Part shown: one piece after another, positions 1 to 7,716 of the stretch | How positions within the stretch are numbered: the stretch's first letter is position 1 | Layout of the letters: each line of letters starts with the position of its first letter | NCBI GenBank assembly: GCA_023401925.1 | Contig: JAEXDA010000015.1 | Coordinates: forward strand, 1 to 64,000 | Direction: 5' to 3' | Origin: Bacillota bacterium | Lineage (GTDB): Bacteria > Bacillota > UBA4882 > UBA8346 | DNA length: 64,000 bases | Notes under the pieces: model-generated | Database searches by the model: none | Told to the model about the DNA's origin: nothing | What the model saw: the letters and a program-made list of their open reading frames with translations, nothing else | Position numbers and translations under genes: made by a program

Positions 1-1
1 T

Positions 2-127
2 GGAGACAGCATTGAAATGTCAATTGAGTTAATTACCTCGGTTGCAATGGAAGAAGGACTGCGGTTTGCAATTCGTGAAGGTGGCCGTACCGTTGGTTCC
101 GGCGTTATCACCAAGATTATTGAGTAA
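2..127 (+). CDS. tuf: Elongation factor Tu, C-terminal fragment
   Basis: The last 41 codons of an open frame enter from the left edge and end at TAA 125-127. The translated tail contains EEGLRFAIREGGRTVGSGVI and ends TKIIE, the highly conserved C-terminus of domain 3 of EF-Tu, the GTPase that delivers aminoacyl-tRNA to the ribosome. Its place just before rpsJ is the usual str/S10 junction in Firmicutes. Only the fragment is visible, so nothing can be said about the GTPase domain or the promoter. Confidence 0.95.
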   Translation, partial: GDSIEMSIELITSVAMEEGLRFAIREGGRTVGSGVITKIIE

Positions 128-169
128 TATTGAATTTGGGATATAAAAATCCGGTCTACAGAAAAAATT

Positions 170-222
170 AGAAGTCGGAATTGTTCGATAGGTTGTGATA
201 AATTGTTTTGATTCTGACTTCT
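170..222 (+). repeat. Imperfect palindrome between tuf and rpsJ
   Basis: Arms 170-182 (AGAAGTCGGAATT) and 210-222 (GATTCTGACTTCT) are reverse complements at 11 of 13 positions, with a 27-base loop. There is no T-run after it, so it is not a normal terminator. It could be an RNA processing site, an attenuator or an intergenic repeat. Similar palindromes occur in other gaps of this operon. Confidence 0.5.
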
Positions 223-256
223 CGATTCTTTCATTGACCAAGAGGAGGGAAAGTTT

Positions 257-565
257 ATGGCCACTCAAAAAATCAGGATTCGCCTTAAGGCATTTGATCA
301 TAAATTACTCGATCAGTCGGCGGAAAAGATTGTCGAGACGGCGAAAAGGACTGGTGCTTATGTTTCCGGGCCTATTCCACTTCCAACAGAAAAAAATATC
401 TATACTGTCTTACGATCAGTCCATGTTGATAAAGATTCACGGGAACAATTTGAAATGAGGACTCATAAAAGACTCATTGATATCTTGGACCCGAGCTCCA
501 AAACCGTGGACGCATTAATGCGTTTAGACCTTCCGGCTGGTGTAGATATTGAAATCAAATTATAA
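257..565 (+). CDS. rpsJ: Ribosomal protein uS10
   Basis: A 102-residue protein of normal S10 length, with the typical opening QKIRIRLKAFDHKLLDQSA and the later segments SGPIPLPTEK and EMRTHKRLIDI. S10 is in the head of the 30S subunit and also binds NusB in antitermination. The ATG at 257 follows GAGGAGGG at 240-247. It opens the S10 operon, 129 bases after tuf, and rplC follows. Confidence 0.98.
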   Translation: MATQKIRIRLKAFDHKLLDQSAEKIVETAKRTGAYVSGPIPLPTEKNIYTVLRSVHVDKDSREQFEMRTHKRLIDILDPSSKTVDALMRLDLPAGVDIEIKL

Positions 566-630
566 AATCGATTATTTTCATTATCAATTGTCAATGTGAA
601 ATTGTCAATTGTGTTGAGGAGGTGCAAGAA

Positions 631-1266
631 ATGGCCAAAGGAATTCTAGGTAAAAAAATAGGAATGACACAAGTTTTCGTATCAAATGGTCAGGCTGTGC
701 CGGTAACTGTTCTAGAAGCTGGACCCTGTGTGGTTACTCAAAAGAAAACTGTGGCAACAGATGGATACGATGCCATTCAACTTGGTTTTTCAGAACAAAA
801 AGAACGATTAAGCAATAAACCAATGAAAGGTCATTTCAGCAAAGCCGGGGTGAAACCATTTAAGTTCCTTAAAGAATTACATGTGGATACCGATGAAAAT
901 TTTGAACTCGGTCAAGTGTTAAAAGCCGATGTATTCGCAGAAGGCGAGTATGTTGATGTAACTGGAACTTCAAAAGGCAAAGGTTTTGCTGGTGTTATCA
1001 AACGTTGGAACTTCAATCGCGCGCCAATGGCTCATGGTTCGATGTATCATCGGCGAACCGGTTCCCTCGGCGCCACTGATCCGGCCCGTGTTTTTAAAGG
1101 ACGTCGTTTACCGGGTCGTCTCGGTGGAGTTCAAACGACAGTTCAAGGTTTAAAAGTTGTTCGGGTTGATGCCGAACGAAATTTGATACTAATTAAGGGT
1201 GCTATCCCTGGCCCTAACGGTGCATTTGTGGTTGTGAAAAGGACCGTAAAAGCGGCTAAACAATAA
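631..1266 (+). CDS. rplC: Ribosomal protein uL3
   Basis: This 211-residue large-subunit protein begins MAKGILGKKIGMTQVF, the classic L3 N-terminus, and contains the loop region RAPMAHGSMYHRRTGSLGA that reaches toward the peptidyl transferase centre. An in-frame GTG at 622 exists but lies inside the GAGGAGGTG Shine-Dalgarno sequence (615-623), so ATG 631 is preferred. The gap before it (566-630) contains tandem AATTGTCAAT-type repeats of unknown role. rplD follows after 31 bases. Confidence 0.97.
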   Translation: MAKGILGKKIGMTQVFVSNGQAVPVTVLEAGPCVVTQKKTVATDGYDAIQLGFSEQKERLSNKPMKGHFSKAGVKPFKFLKELHVDTDENFELGQVLKADVFAEGEYVDVTGTSKGKGFAGVIKRWNFNRAPMAHGSMYHRRTGSLGATDPARVFKGRRLPGRLGGVQTTVQGLKVVRVDAERNLILIKGAIPGPNGAFVVVKRTVKAAKQ

Positions 1267-1297
1267 GGGATGGACTTTCAAAAGAGGAGGGAATCCG

Positions 1298-1918
1298 ATG
1301 CCGACCGTACCTGTTTATAATACAAAAGGCTCACAGGTAGGCGAAATCGCCCTAAACGATAACATTTTTGCCGTCAAAGTAAACAAAGCGTTATTGCACG
1401 AGGCAGTTGTCATGCAACTTGCATCGAGAAGACAGGGTACTTCGTCAGTTAAAAATCGTTCCGCTGTCAGAGGCGGCGGACGTAAGCCTTGGAAGCAAAA
1501 AGGAACGGGTCAAGCCCGGGCTGGTAGCAGACGTTCTCCGTTATGGACCGGTGGAGGAATAATCTTTGGGCCTTCGCCGCGCGCTTATGGTTATAATCTT
1601 CCTAAAAAAGCGCGGCGTCAGGCATTAAAATCGGCTTTATCCGCTAAAGTTGAGGCAGGCGAGATTATCGTTGTTGATAGTTTTGATTTTAGTGAACCTA
1701 AAACAAAAGTTATGACTGGAATTTTAGGTGATCTTAAAGTGATTAAAGCCTTGATAGTGACAGCTGATGTGGATGGTAACTTGTATAAATCAGCCCGCAA
1801 TATTCCGGGCGTCACAACAATGGTTACTGAAGGTTTAAATGTTTACGATATTTTAGCTCATGATCATTTGGTAATCACCAAAGATGCAGTGGGCAAGGTG
1901 GAGGGGGCGCTGGCTTAA
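1298..1918 (+). CDS. rplD: Ribosomal protein uL4
   Basis: A 206-residue protein with the L4 signature GGGRKPWKQKGTGQARAGS around residues 60-80, the extended loop that lines the peptide exit tunnel. In several bacteria L4 autoregulates the S10 operon, but no such leader can be seen here. It has a good GAGGAGGG ribosome-binding site, and its stop codon overlaps the rplW start by one base (TAATG), suggesting translational coupling. Confidence 0.97.
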   Translation: MPTVPVYNTKGSQVGEIALNDNIFAVKVNKALLHEAVVMQLASRRQGTSSVKNRSAVRGGGRKPWKQKGTGQARAGSRRSPLWTGGGIIFGPSPRAYGYNLPKKARRQALKSALSAKVEAGEIIVVDSFDFSEPKTKVMTGILGDLKVIKALIVTADVDGNLYKSARNIPGVTTMVTEGLNVYDILAHDHLVITKDAVGKVEGALA

Positions 1919-2202
1919 TGGAAGCAAGAGAATTGATTAAACGACCGGTGATTACCGAAAAAACCACCAAAATGATGGAAGAAAATAAATATTGTTTTAT
2001 GGTTGACCAAAAGGCCAATAAAACTGAAATTAAACAAGCTGTTGAAACTATTTTCAATGTAAAAGTGAAATCGGTAAATACTACCAATATCATGGGAAAA
2101 ATCAAGCGGATGGGTCGTCATGAAGGACGTCGTCCCAGTTGGAAAAGGGCTACTGTAACTTTGAAAAAGGGTAGCCGAATTGAATTTTTTGAAGGCATTT
2201 GA
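1918..2202 (+). CDS. rplW: Ribosomal protein uL23
   Basis: A 94-residue protein of normal L23 length, opening with ELIKRPVITEKTTKMMEE and carrying the conserved NVKVKSVNT and GRRPSWKRATVTL stretches. L23 sits at the exit of the nascent-chain tunnel, where trigger factor and SRP dock. Its ATG overlaps the stop of rplD, and a GGTGGAGGGGGCG stretch just upstream serves as the ribosome-binding site. Confidence 0.97.
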   Translation: MEARELIKRPVITEKTTKMMEENKYCFMVDQKANKTEIKQAVETIFNVKVKSVNTTNIMGKIKRMGRHEGRRPSWKRATVTLKKGSRIEFFEGI

Positions 2203-2242
2203 TTATTTTAACTAATAACAAATAAGTAGGGAGGTCAGGAAA

Positions 2243-3064
2243 ATGCCGGTAAAAAAATACCAGCCAACCTCACCTGGCAGAAGATTTATGTCGGTATCGG
2301 ACTTTGCGGAAATTACCAAAACAAGTCCTGAGAAATCATTGCTTGAGCCGCTGACCAAAAGTGGCGGCCGGAATGCGTTTGGAAGATTAACAGTTCGTCA
2401 TCGCGGTGGCGGACATAAACGGATGTACCGCGTGATTGACTTTAAACGTGAAAAAGTTGATGTTCCCGCTAAAGTTGCTGCAATTGAATATGATCCGAAC
2501 CGTTCGGCCCGTATAGCATTATTGCATTATGCGGACGGCGAAAAGAGATATATTCTTGCTCCAATCGGCTTAAATGTTGGTGATACCGTTGTGTCGGGTG
2601 CTAATTCCGATATTAAACCGGGAAATTCTTTACCATTAACCAATATTCCTGTTGGTACCATTATCCATAATATTGAAGTTAAGAAGGACTGTGGTGCAAA
2701 ACTTGTTCGTACAGCCGGTGCGGGCGCTCAGTTAATGGCTAAAGAAGGCGAATTTGCCAATGTCCGTTTACCCTCTGGCGAGATGAGACTGATTCATGTG
2801 AATTGTATGGCTACCATCGGTCAAGTCGGTAATGTTGAACATGAAAATGTTTCGATTGGAAAAGCCGGTCGTTCAAGATGGTTAGGGAAAAAGCCTGCAA
2901 ACCGCGGTGTTGTTATGAATCCAATCGACCATCCTCACGGCGGTGGTGAAGGCCGTTCGCCGATTGGAAGAGCACCAGTTACTCCTTGGGGTAAACCTGC
3001 TCTAGGTCATCGAACCCGTAAACATAAAGCTTCCGATCGCTTAATTGTTAAACGGCGGGCTTAA
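2243..3064 (+). CDS. rplB: Ribosomal protein uL2
   Basis: A 273-residue protein, close to the usual 274-277. It has the central AIEYDPNRSARIALLHYADG segment and the C-terminal HPHGGGEGRSPIGR motif, whose histidine is important for 50S function near the peptidyl transferase centre. The basic C-terminus is normal. GGGAGG lies 12 bases upstream of the ATG. rpsS follows closely. Confidence 0.98.
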   Translation: MPVKKYQPTSPGRRFMSVSDFAEITKTSPEKSLLEPLTKSGGRNAFGRLTVRHRGGGHKRMYRVIDFKREKVDVPAKVAAIEYDPNRSARIALLHYADGEKRYILAPIGLNVGDTVVSGANSDIKPGNSLPLTNIPVGTIIHNIEVKKDCGAKLVRTAGAGAQLMAKEGEFANVRLPSGEMRLIHVNCMATIGQVGNVEHENVSIGKAGRSRWLGKKPANRGVVMNPIDHPHGGGEGRSPIGRAPVTPWGKPALGHRTRKHKASDRLIVKRRA

Positions 3065-3109
3065 AGTGTGCCGCGCAATATGTGCGGAAGAGTTAAGGAG
3101 GGAACTACA

Positions 3110-3394
3110 GTGTCTCGTTCTATCAAAAAAGGACCATACGTTGAATTAAGTTTAATAAAAAAGATTCAAGACATGAATTCTAAAGGTGACAAGAAAGTAA
3201 TTAAGACCTGGTCACGCAGCTCGACGATATTTCCGGAGATGGTTGGTCATACTTTAGCGGTTCATGATGGTCGGAAACATGTTCCGATTTATATTACCGA
3301 AGATATGGTAGGCCATAAATTAGGGGAATTTGCTCCTACCCGTTCTTTCCGGGGGCATGGTTCTCATACCGAAAAAACTACTGCAGCAAAATGA
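3110..3394 (+). CDS. rpsS: Ribosomal protein uS19
   Basis: A 94-residue small-subunit protein with MSRSIKKGPYVELSLIKK at the start and FAPTRSFRGHGSHTEK near the end, both typical of S19. The frame is open further upstream to 3068, but that extension has no homology to S19. GTG 3110 follows AAGGAGGGA at 3095-3103 with good spacing, so it is taken as the start. It is followed by a 123-base gap before rplV. Confidence 0.96.
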   Translation: MSRSIKKGPYVELSLIKKIQDMNSKGDKKVIKTWSRSSTIFPEMVGHTLAVHDGRKHVPIYITEDMVGHKLGEFAPTRSFRGHGSHTEKTTAAK

Positions 3395-3418
3395 TTTTGC
3401 GATGAATTTAGATCCTTG

Positions 3419-3435
3419 GACTTCGGATAGAAGTC
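3419..3435 (+). repeat. Short hairpin between rpsS and rplV
   Basis: GACTTC (3419-3424) and GAAGTC (3430-3435) form a 6-bp stem with a GGATA loop in the 123-base rpsS-rplV gap. A second weak pair, AAGGTC and GACCTT, surrounds the following region. No T-run follows. It may be an RNA processing or pause site. Confidence 0.35.
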
Positions 3436-3517
3436 TAGAAATTGGTAGGAATAAGGTCCGGTATTAAGCTTTCAGCATAATCGATAGACCTTAAGCCTCA
3501 CTAGGGGAGGAATAAGT

Positions 3518-3856
3518 TTGGAAAGTAAAGCTATTGCTCGTTTTGTTCGCATAGCTCCCCGTAAAGCCCGGCAGGTTATCGACCTGATTCGTGGTAAAGG
3601 GGTCAATGATGCACAGACCATTTTAAAATTTACACCGAGATTTTCAGCGGAAGTGATTGGTAAAGTTTTAAAATCCGCGATTGCCAACGCTGAGAACAAT
3701 CAAAAATTAAATCGCGATCGGCTGATTGTACGCGAAGCATACGTCGATCAAGGTCCGACAATGAAAAGACAGATGCCCCGGGCACAAGGCCGTGCATCCT
3801 TAATTCATAAACGGACCAGTCATATTACAATTGTAGTTGCGGAGAAGGAGGGCTAA
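3518..3856 (+). CDS. rplV: Ribosomal protein uL22
   Basis: A 112-residue protein beginning MESKAIARFVRIAPRKARQV, the normal L22 N-terminus, with the C-terminal beta-hairpin region PRAQGRASLIHKRTSHI that lines the exit tunnel. The start is TTG 3518, supported by GGGGAGGAAT about 6 bases upstream and by homology; no ATG or GTG gives a full-length protein. rpsC begins two bases after its stop. Confidence 0.96.
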   Translation: MESKAIARFVRIAPRKARQVIDLIRGKGVNDAQTILKFTPRFSAEVIGKVLKSAIANAENNQKLNRDRLIVREAYVDQGPTMKRQMPRAQGRASLIHKRTSHITIVVAEKEG

Positions 3857-3858
3857 TT

Positions 3859-4536
3859 ATGGGCCAGAAAATCCATCCGATAGGGTTAAGAGTCGGCATT
3901 ATTAAAGATTGGGAAGGCCGCTGGTTTGCTCAGAAAAAAGATTATTCCGGATTAATTCTAGAGGATCTTAAAATTCGGAAGTTTATTAAAAAGCGCCTTT
4001 ATACCTCCGGAATAGCTAAAATTGAAATTGAAAGGGCAGCTAACCGTATAAAGGTTACCATCCATACTGCCAGACCAGGTATGGTCATTGGACGCCAGGG
4101 CACTGAAGTTGAAGTGATTCGGAAAGAAATTGAAAATTTCTCCGCTAAACAAGTTCAACTGAATATTGCCGAAGTCAAAACCCCGGAACTTAATGCCCAA
4201 TTGGTAGCGGAGAATATTGCTTTTCAATTGGAACGCCGTACTTCTTTCCGTCGGGCCATGAAGCAATCTATCGGAAGAACGATGAAATTCGGAGCTCAAG
4301 GTGTTAAGGTAAAATGCAGCGGTCGTTTAATGGGAGCAGAAATCGCTCGTACCGAAGGTTATAGCGAGGGTAAAGTTCCTTTGCATACCCTGAGGGCTGA
4401 TATTGATTATGGCTTTGCGGAAGCCAATACAACCTACGGTAAAATTGGTGTCAAGGTATGGATTTATAAGGGTGAAATCCTCCCGCCAGCTAAAAAGCGG
4501 AACAATGTAAAAGTTGCTGCTGAAGGAGGCGTTTAA
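3859..4536 (+). CDS. rpsC: Ribosomal protein uS3
   Basis: A 225-residue protein starting MGQKIHPIGLRVGIIKDWEG, with a KH RNA-binding domain (GMVIGRQGTEVEVI around residue 75) and the C-terminal GCSGRL-like/RTEGYSEGKVPLHTLRA region. S3 helps form the mRNA entry channel of the 30S subunit. GAAGGAGGG (3842-3850) is the ribosome-binding site. It is separated from rplV and rplP by only two bases on each side. Confidence 0.98.
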   Translation: MGQKIHPIGLRVGIIKDWEGRWFAQKKDYSGLILEDLKIRKFIKKRLYTSGIAKIEIERAANRIKVTIHTARPGMVIGRQGTEVEVIRKEIENFSAKQVQLNIAEVKTPELNAQLVAENIAFQLERRTSFRRAMKQSIGRTMKFGAQGVKVKCSGRLMGAEIARTEGYSEGKVPLHTLRADIDYGFAEANTTYGKIGVKVWIYKGEILPPAKKRNNVKVAAEGGV

Positions 4537-4538
4537 GG

Positions 4539-4973
4539 ATGTTAGTACCAAAACGCGTTAAGCATCGTAAGGTGTCCCGCGGTCGGATGAGGGGCAAGGC
4601 CATAAAAGGTTCTCAATTGATTTTGGGTGATTATGGCTTACAGGCTCTCGAACCCGGCTGGATAACGAATGTTCAAATCGAAGCCGCCCGTATTGCTTTA
4701 ACACGTTATATCAAACGTGGCGGTAAAGTTTGGATTAAGATCTTCCCTGACAAACCAGTTACTGCAAAACCAGCTGAAACCCGTATGGGTAGTGGTAAAG
4801 GTTCTCCGGAACATTGGGTAGCAGTAGTTAAGCCGGGTAGAATTCTTTTTGAAGTAACCGGTGTTGAGGAAGAAATGGCCCGTGAAGCAATTCGTTTGGC
4901 AGCTCATAAACTTCCTATCAAATGCAAACTGATAAAACGAGAGGAAGCGGGTGGTGAAGTCAATGAAAGCTAA
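4539..4973 (+). CDS. rplP: Ribosomal protein uL16
   Basis: A 144-residue protein starting MLVPKRVKHRKVSRGRM, with PDKPVTAKPAETRMGSGKGS in the middle, the diagnostic L16 loop near the A-site tRNA. GAAGGAGG at 4522-4529 is the ribosome-binding site. Its end overlaps the start of rpmC, as is common in bacterial S10 operons. Confidence 0.98.
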   Translation: MLVPKRVKHRKVSRGRMRGKAIKGSQLILGDYGLQALEPGWITNVQIEAARIALTRYIKRGGKVWIKIFPDKPVTAKPAETRMGSGKGSPEHWVAVVKPGRILFEVTGVEEEMAREAIRLAAHKLPIKCKLIKREEAGGEVNES

Positions 4974-5166
4974 AGAAGTTAGAGATATGACTCCTGATGA
5001 ATTAAAAACCAATTTGAATAGTTTGAAAGAGGAATTATTTAACCTCCGTTTTCAGCTTGCCACCGGACAATTAGATAATTCAATGCGGGTAAAAGATGTA
5101 CGGAAAAGTATTGCTCGTGTTTTGACGGTCATGCGCGAACGTGAACTTGGAATCCACAAAGCATGA
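4963..5166 (+). CDS. rpmC: Ribosomal protein uL29
   Basis: A 67-residue protein, MKAKEVRDMTPDEL..., with the conserved LFNLRFQLATGQLDN segment. It lies next to the tunnel exit. Homology favours ATG 4963. In-frame GTG codons at 4951 and 4954 would add three or four residues, and GTG 4954 has better spacing from GAGGAAG (4941-4947), so the true start is uncertain by a few codons. It overlaps the end of rplP by 11 bases. Confidence 0.95.
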   Translation: MKAKEVRDMTPDELKTNLNSLKEELFNLRFQLATGQLDNSMRVKDVRKSIARVLTVMRERELGIHKA

Positions 5167-5190
5167 GTTTGACGTTTGAGTTTAAAGAGA

Positions 5191-5264
5191 AAACGCCAAA
5201 TGCAAGGAAAAACGTCACTTTTCTAATAATGATTTAAAAGGGCGTTTCACTGATTAGAAAAGTG
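5191..5264 (+). repeat. Nested inverted repeats between rpmC and rpsQ
   Basis: CACTTTTCTAAT (5216-5227) and ATTAGAAAAGTG (5253-5264) are perfect 12-base inverted repeats. A second pair, AAACGCC (5191-5197) and GGCGTTT (5241-5247), interleaves with them, so the two could form alternative stems. There is no T-run. This 115-base gap is unusually long for rpmC-rpsQ, which are normally almost contiguous. Confidence 0.55.
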
Positions 5265-5281
5265 GCAGAGGAGGAAATGAA

Positions 5282-5539
5282 ATGGCAGATCGCTTGCTTC
5301 GAAAAACAAGAGTAGGTCAAGTAGTTAGTGATAAGATGGATAAGACCGTAGTCGTGGCGGTTGAACGGTTGGTAAAGCACCCGTTATACGGCCGGATTGT
5401 TAAACAAACCAGCAAACTGAAAGCTCATGATGAGCAAAACGAATGCCGGGTTGGTGACAAGGTTAAAGTCATGGAATCACGTCCATTAAGCAAAGATAAA
5501 AGATGGCGTGTTGTTACTATTGTTGAAAAAGCAAAATAA
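5282..5539 (+). CDS. rpsQ: Ribosomal protein uS17
   Basis: An 85-residue OB-fold 16S rRNA-binding protein with KTRVGQVVSDKMDKTVVVAV and VKHPLYGRIVKQT, the normal S17 core, and VGDKVKVMESRPLSKDKRWR further on. ATG 5282 follows GAGGAGGAAATGAA. It is the first gene after the palindromic rpmC-rpsQ gap. Confidence 0.97.
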   Translation: MADRLLRKTRVGQVVSDKMDKTVVVAVERLVKHPLYGRIVKQTSKLKAHDEQNECRVGDKVKVMESRPLSKDKRWRVVTIVEKAK

Positions 5540-5578
5540 TAACAGGTATTTTATTCCGATTGGAAGGAGGAACCAACC

Positions 5579-5977
5579 GTGATTCAACCACAGACTTATT
5601 TAACTGTTGCTGATAATTCAGGGGCTAAACAATTAATGTGTATCCGAGTTTTAGGCGGTTCTAAAAAAAGATATGCCCGGGTTGGAGATATAATTGTCGC
5701 TAGTGTCAAAGATGCTCTACCACCTTCAGCTGCCCGTAAAGGAGCAACCGGCGGCGGTAGTGTAAAAAAAGGCGACGTTGTAAAAGCAGTTGTTGTTCGT
5801 ACGACGAAAGAAACAAAACGGCCGGATGGCTCGTACATTCGTTTTGATGATAATGCTGCAGTCATCTTAAGCGACCAAAATAATCCTAAGGGAACTCGTA
5901 TCTTTGGGCCCGTAGCCAGGGAACTCCGCGATAAAAACTTTATGAAGATTGTTTCTTTGGCCCCGGAAGTTTTGTAA
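5579..5977 (+). CDS. rplN: Ribosomal protein uL14 with a short insertion
   Basis: A 132-residue protein with the L14 start (MIQPQTYLTVADNSGAKQLM) and end (FGPVARELRDKNFMKIVSLA). Most bacterial L14 proteins have 122 residues. The extra ten or so lie around residues 48-61 (LPPSAARKGATGGGS), where the usual protein has a short turn before VKKGDVVKAVVVRT. GTG 5579 is the start, with GGAAGGAGG just upstream. The insertion is in frame and rich in Gly and Ala, so it is probably a surface loop. Confidence 0.96.
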   Translation: MIQPQTYLTVADNSGAKQLMCIRVLGGSKKRYARVGDIIVASVKDALPPSAARKGATGGGSVKKGDVVKAVVVRTTKETKRPDGSYIRFDDNAAVILSDQNNPKGTRIFGPVARELRDKNFMKIVSLAPEVL

Positions 5978-6013
5978 CAAGAGTACAAAAGGCTACGAGA
6001 GGAGGATTTAAAG

Positions 6014-6337
6014 ATGGCCGGGAATGTTAAGCTAAAAAAAGGCGACGAAATTGTTGTGATTTCTGGTAAGGATCAGGGGCGTCGTGGTAAAATACAAAAA
6101 GTGCTTCCAGAAGCAAGCACTGTTATTGTAGAAGGACTTAATCTTGCAAAAAAACATGCCAAACCTACCAAGTCAAATCCACAAGGCGGCGTGATCGATA
6201 AAGCATTACCGATTAAGACCTCCAAAGTAATGATGGTCTGTTCCGGTTGTAATCAACCTACCCGTTTTAAAAATGAACGTGGAGCTGATGGAAGCGGAGT
6301 AAGAATTTGTCGGCACTGTGGAAAGACTTTAGATTGA
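6014..6337 (+). CDS. rplX: Ribosomal protein uL24
   Basis: A 107-residue assembly-initiating large-subunit protein. It has a KOW motif near the start (KKGDEIVVISGKDQGRRGKI) and a C-terminal zinc-ribbon pair, CSGC and CRHC, about residues 76-101. It is preceded by GAGAGGAGG. It lies between rplN and rplE in the standard order. Confidence 0.97.
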   Translation: MAGNVKLKKGDEIVVISGKDQGRRGKIQKVLPEASTVIVEGLNLAKKHAKPTKSNPQGGVIDKALPIKTSKVMMVCSGCNQPTRFKNERGADGSGVRICRHCGKTLD

Positions 6338-6358
6338 TAGTGGAGGGAGGTGCGACAG

Positions 6359-6898
6359 TTGTCGCGGTTTAAGGAAAAATATTTACGGGATGCTGTTCCC
6401 GCTTTAAAAAACAAATTTGGTTATAAGAATGTCATGCAAATTCCTGAAATCAAGAAAGTCGTCATTAATATGGGCGTCGGCGATGCAACAAGTGATGCTA
6501 AAGCAATTGATGCTGCTCTAGGAGATATGACGGCAATCGTAGGACAAAAACCGGTTGTAACTAAAGCAAAGAAATCGATTGCTGCTTTTAAAGTACGTGC
6601 TGGTGCACCGATTGGTTGTATGGTTACTTTGCGCGGTTCGAGAATGGATGATTTTTTAGATAAACTTTTTAATATTTCTTTACCAAGAATTCGTGATTTT
6701 AAAGGGGTTTCACCGAAATCCTTTGATGGACGTGGTAATTATACCCTTGGTGTTCATGACCAGCTGATTTTCCCTGAGATTAATTACGATAAGGTAGATA
6801 AAGTTCGGGGAATGGATATTGTAATTGTGACTTCAGCGAAGAATGATGAAGAAGCTTTTGAATTATTGAAGTTAATGGGAATGCCCTTTAGAGCCTAG
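6359..6898 (+). CDS. rplE: Ribosomal protein uL5
   Basis: A 179-residue protein, the usual L5 length when counted from TTG 6359 (MSRFKEKYLRDAVPAL). An in-frame GTG at 6350 lies within the GGAGGGAGGTG ribosome-binding sequence and is less likely. Conserved parts include KVVINMGVGDA, TKAKKSIAAFKVRAGAPIG and FPEINYDKVDKVRGMDIVI. L5 binds 5S rRNA and contacts the P-site tRNA. Confidence 0.96.
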   Translation: MSRFKEKYLRDAVPALKNKFGYKNVMQIPEIKKVVINMGVGDATSDAKAIDAALGDMTAIVGQKPVVTKAKKSIAAFKVRAGAPIGCMVTLRGSRMDDFLDKLFNISLPRIRDFKGVSPKSFDGRGNYTLGVHDQLIFPEINYDKVDKVRGMDIVIVTSAKNDEEAFELLKLMGMPFRA

Positions 6899-6918
6899 CC
6901 AAAAGGAGGAATAAACAA

Positions 6919-7104
6919 ATGGCCAAGACGTCGATGATTATTAAGGCAAATCGTACTCCGAAATATGCGGTTCGTCAACATAACCGCTGTAAGATTTGCG
7001 GTCGGCCTCATGCGTATATGCGCAAATTTGGGATGTGCCGTATTTGTTTTCGAAAGTTAGCCCATAATGGCGAACTCCCAGGTGTTACCAAAGCAAGTTG
7101 GTAA
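6919..7104 (+). CDS. rpsZ: Ribosomal protein uS14, zinc-binding type Z
   Basis: A 61-residue short S14 with two CxxC pairs (CKIC and CRIC) that bind zinc. This C-plus form is typical of Firmicutes and thermophiles, while the longer form without zinc is the alternative. AAAAGGAGGAAT precedes ATG 6919. An inverted repeat follows in the gap before rpsH. Confidence 0.97.
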   Translation: MAKTSMIIKANRTPKYAVRQHNRCKICGRPHAYMRKFGMCRICFRKLAHNGELPGVTKASW

Positions 7105-7108
7105 ATGC

Positions 7109-7150
7109 ACATGATAAACATGTTTGCTATGTTTCTCATGTTAATCATGT
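7109..7150 (+). repeat. Palindrome between rpsZ and rpsH
   Basis: ACATGATAAACATG (7109-7122) and CATGTTAATCATGT (7137-7150) match as inverted repeats at 13 of 14 positions, around a 14-base loop. A T-run of only five (7153-7157) follows, so a weak terminator or attenuator is possible, but placement inside the operon argues against full termination. Confidence 0.5.
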
Positions 7151-7185
7151 AGTTTTTCCGCCAAACGGAAGGAGGTTGATTTTAG

Positions 7186-7581
7186 ATGGTTATGACAGAT
7201 CCTATTGCAGATATGCTTACCCGAATCAGAAATGCGACGATAGCTCGGGATAAAGTTGTAGAAATTCCATCATCAAAAGTGAAAATTGAATTGGCCAAAA
7301 TTCTCAAAGAAGAGGGTTATGTCCAAGATTATGAATCTATTGATAATGGCCCTCAAGGTACTTTACGTGTTTATTTGAAATATAACGGTAAAGAAAACGT
7401 GATCTCTGGATTGAAACGGATTAGCAAACCGGGTCTCCGTGTTTATGCACACAAAGAAGAAATTCCTAAGGTTTTAGGTGGTCTCGGTATTGCCGTTTTA
7501 TCCACTTCTAAAGGAATTATGACGGACCGCAAAGCTCGCACGGAGGGTATTGGCGGCGAAGTTATCTGCTATGTGTGGTAA
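7186..7581 (+). CDS. rpsH: Ribosomal protein uS8
   Basis: A 131-residue 16S rRNA-binding protein that starts MVMTDPIADMLTRIRNA and ends in the conserved TDRKARTEGIGGEVICYVW. ATG 7186 is spaced about 10 bases from GGAAGGAGG (7168-7176); the second ATG at 7192 is too far. The following 135-base gap to rplF is AT-rich with repeated TAGT/ACTA words (for example TAGTTATT and AATAACTA), able to form weak stems. Confidence 0.97.
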   Translation: MVMTDPIADMLTRIRNATIARDKVVEIPSSKVKIELAKILKEEGYVQDYESIDNGPQGTLRVYLKYNGKENVISGLKRISKPGLRVYAHKEEIPKVLGGLGIAVLSTSKGIMTDRKARTEGIGGEVICYVW

Positions 7582-7716
7582 GATTAAGCTATAAGTAATT
7601 AGTTACTAGTCATTAGTTATTAAGTTTATTAGTTGATTTGTTGTGTGTAAATCTTATTTACTACTAATAACCGATAACGAAATAACTATGAACTATAATG
7701 ATCGGGGGTGTAAAAG

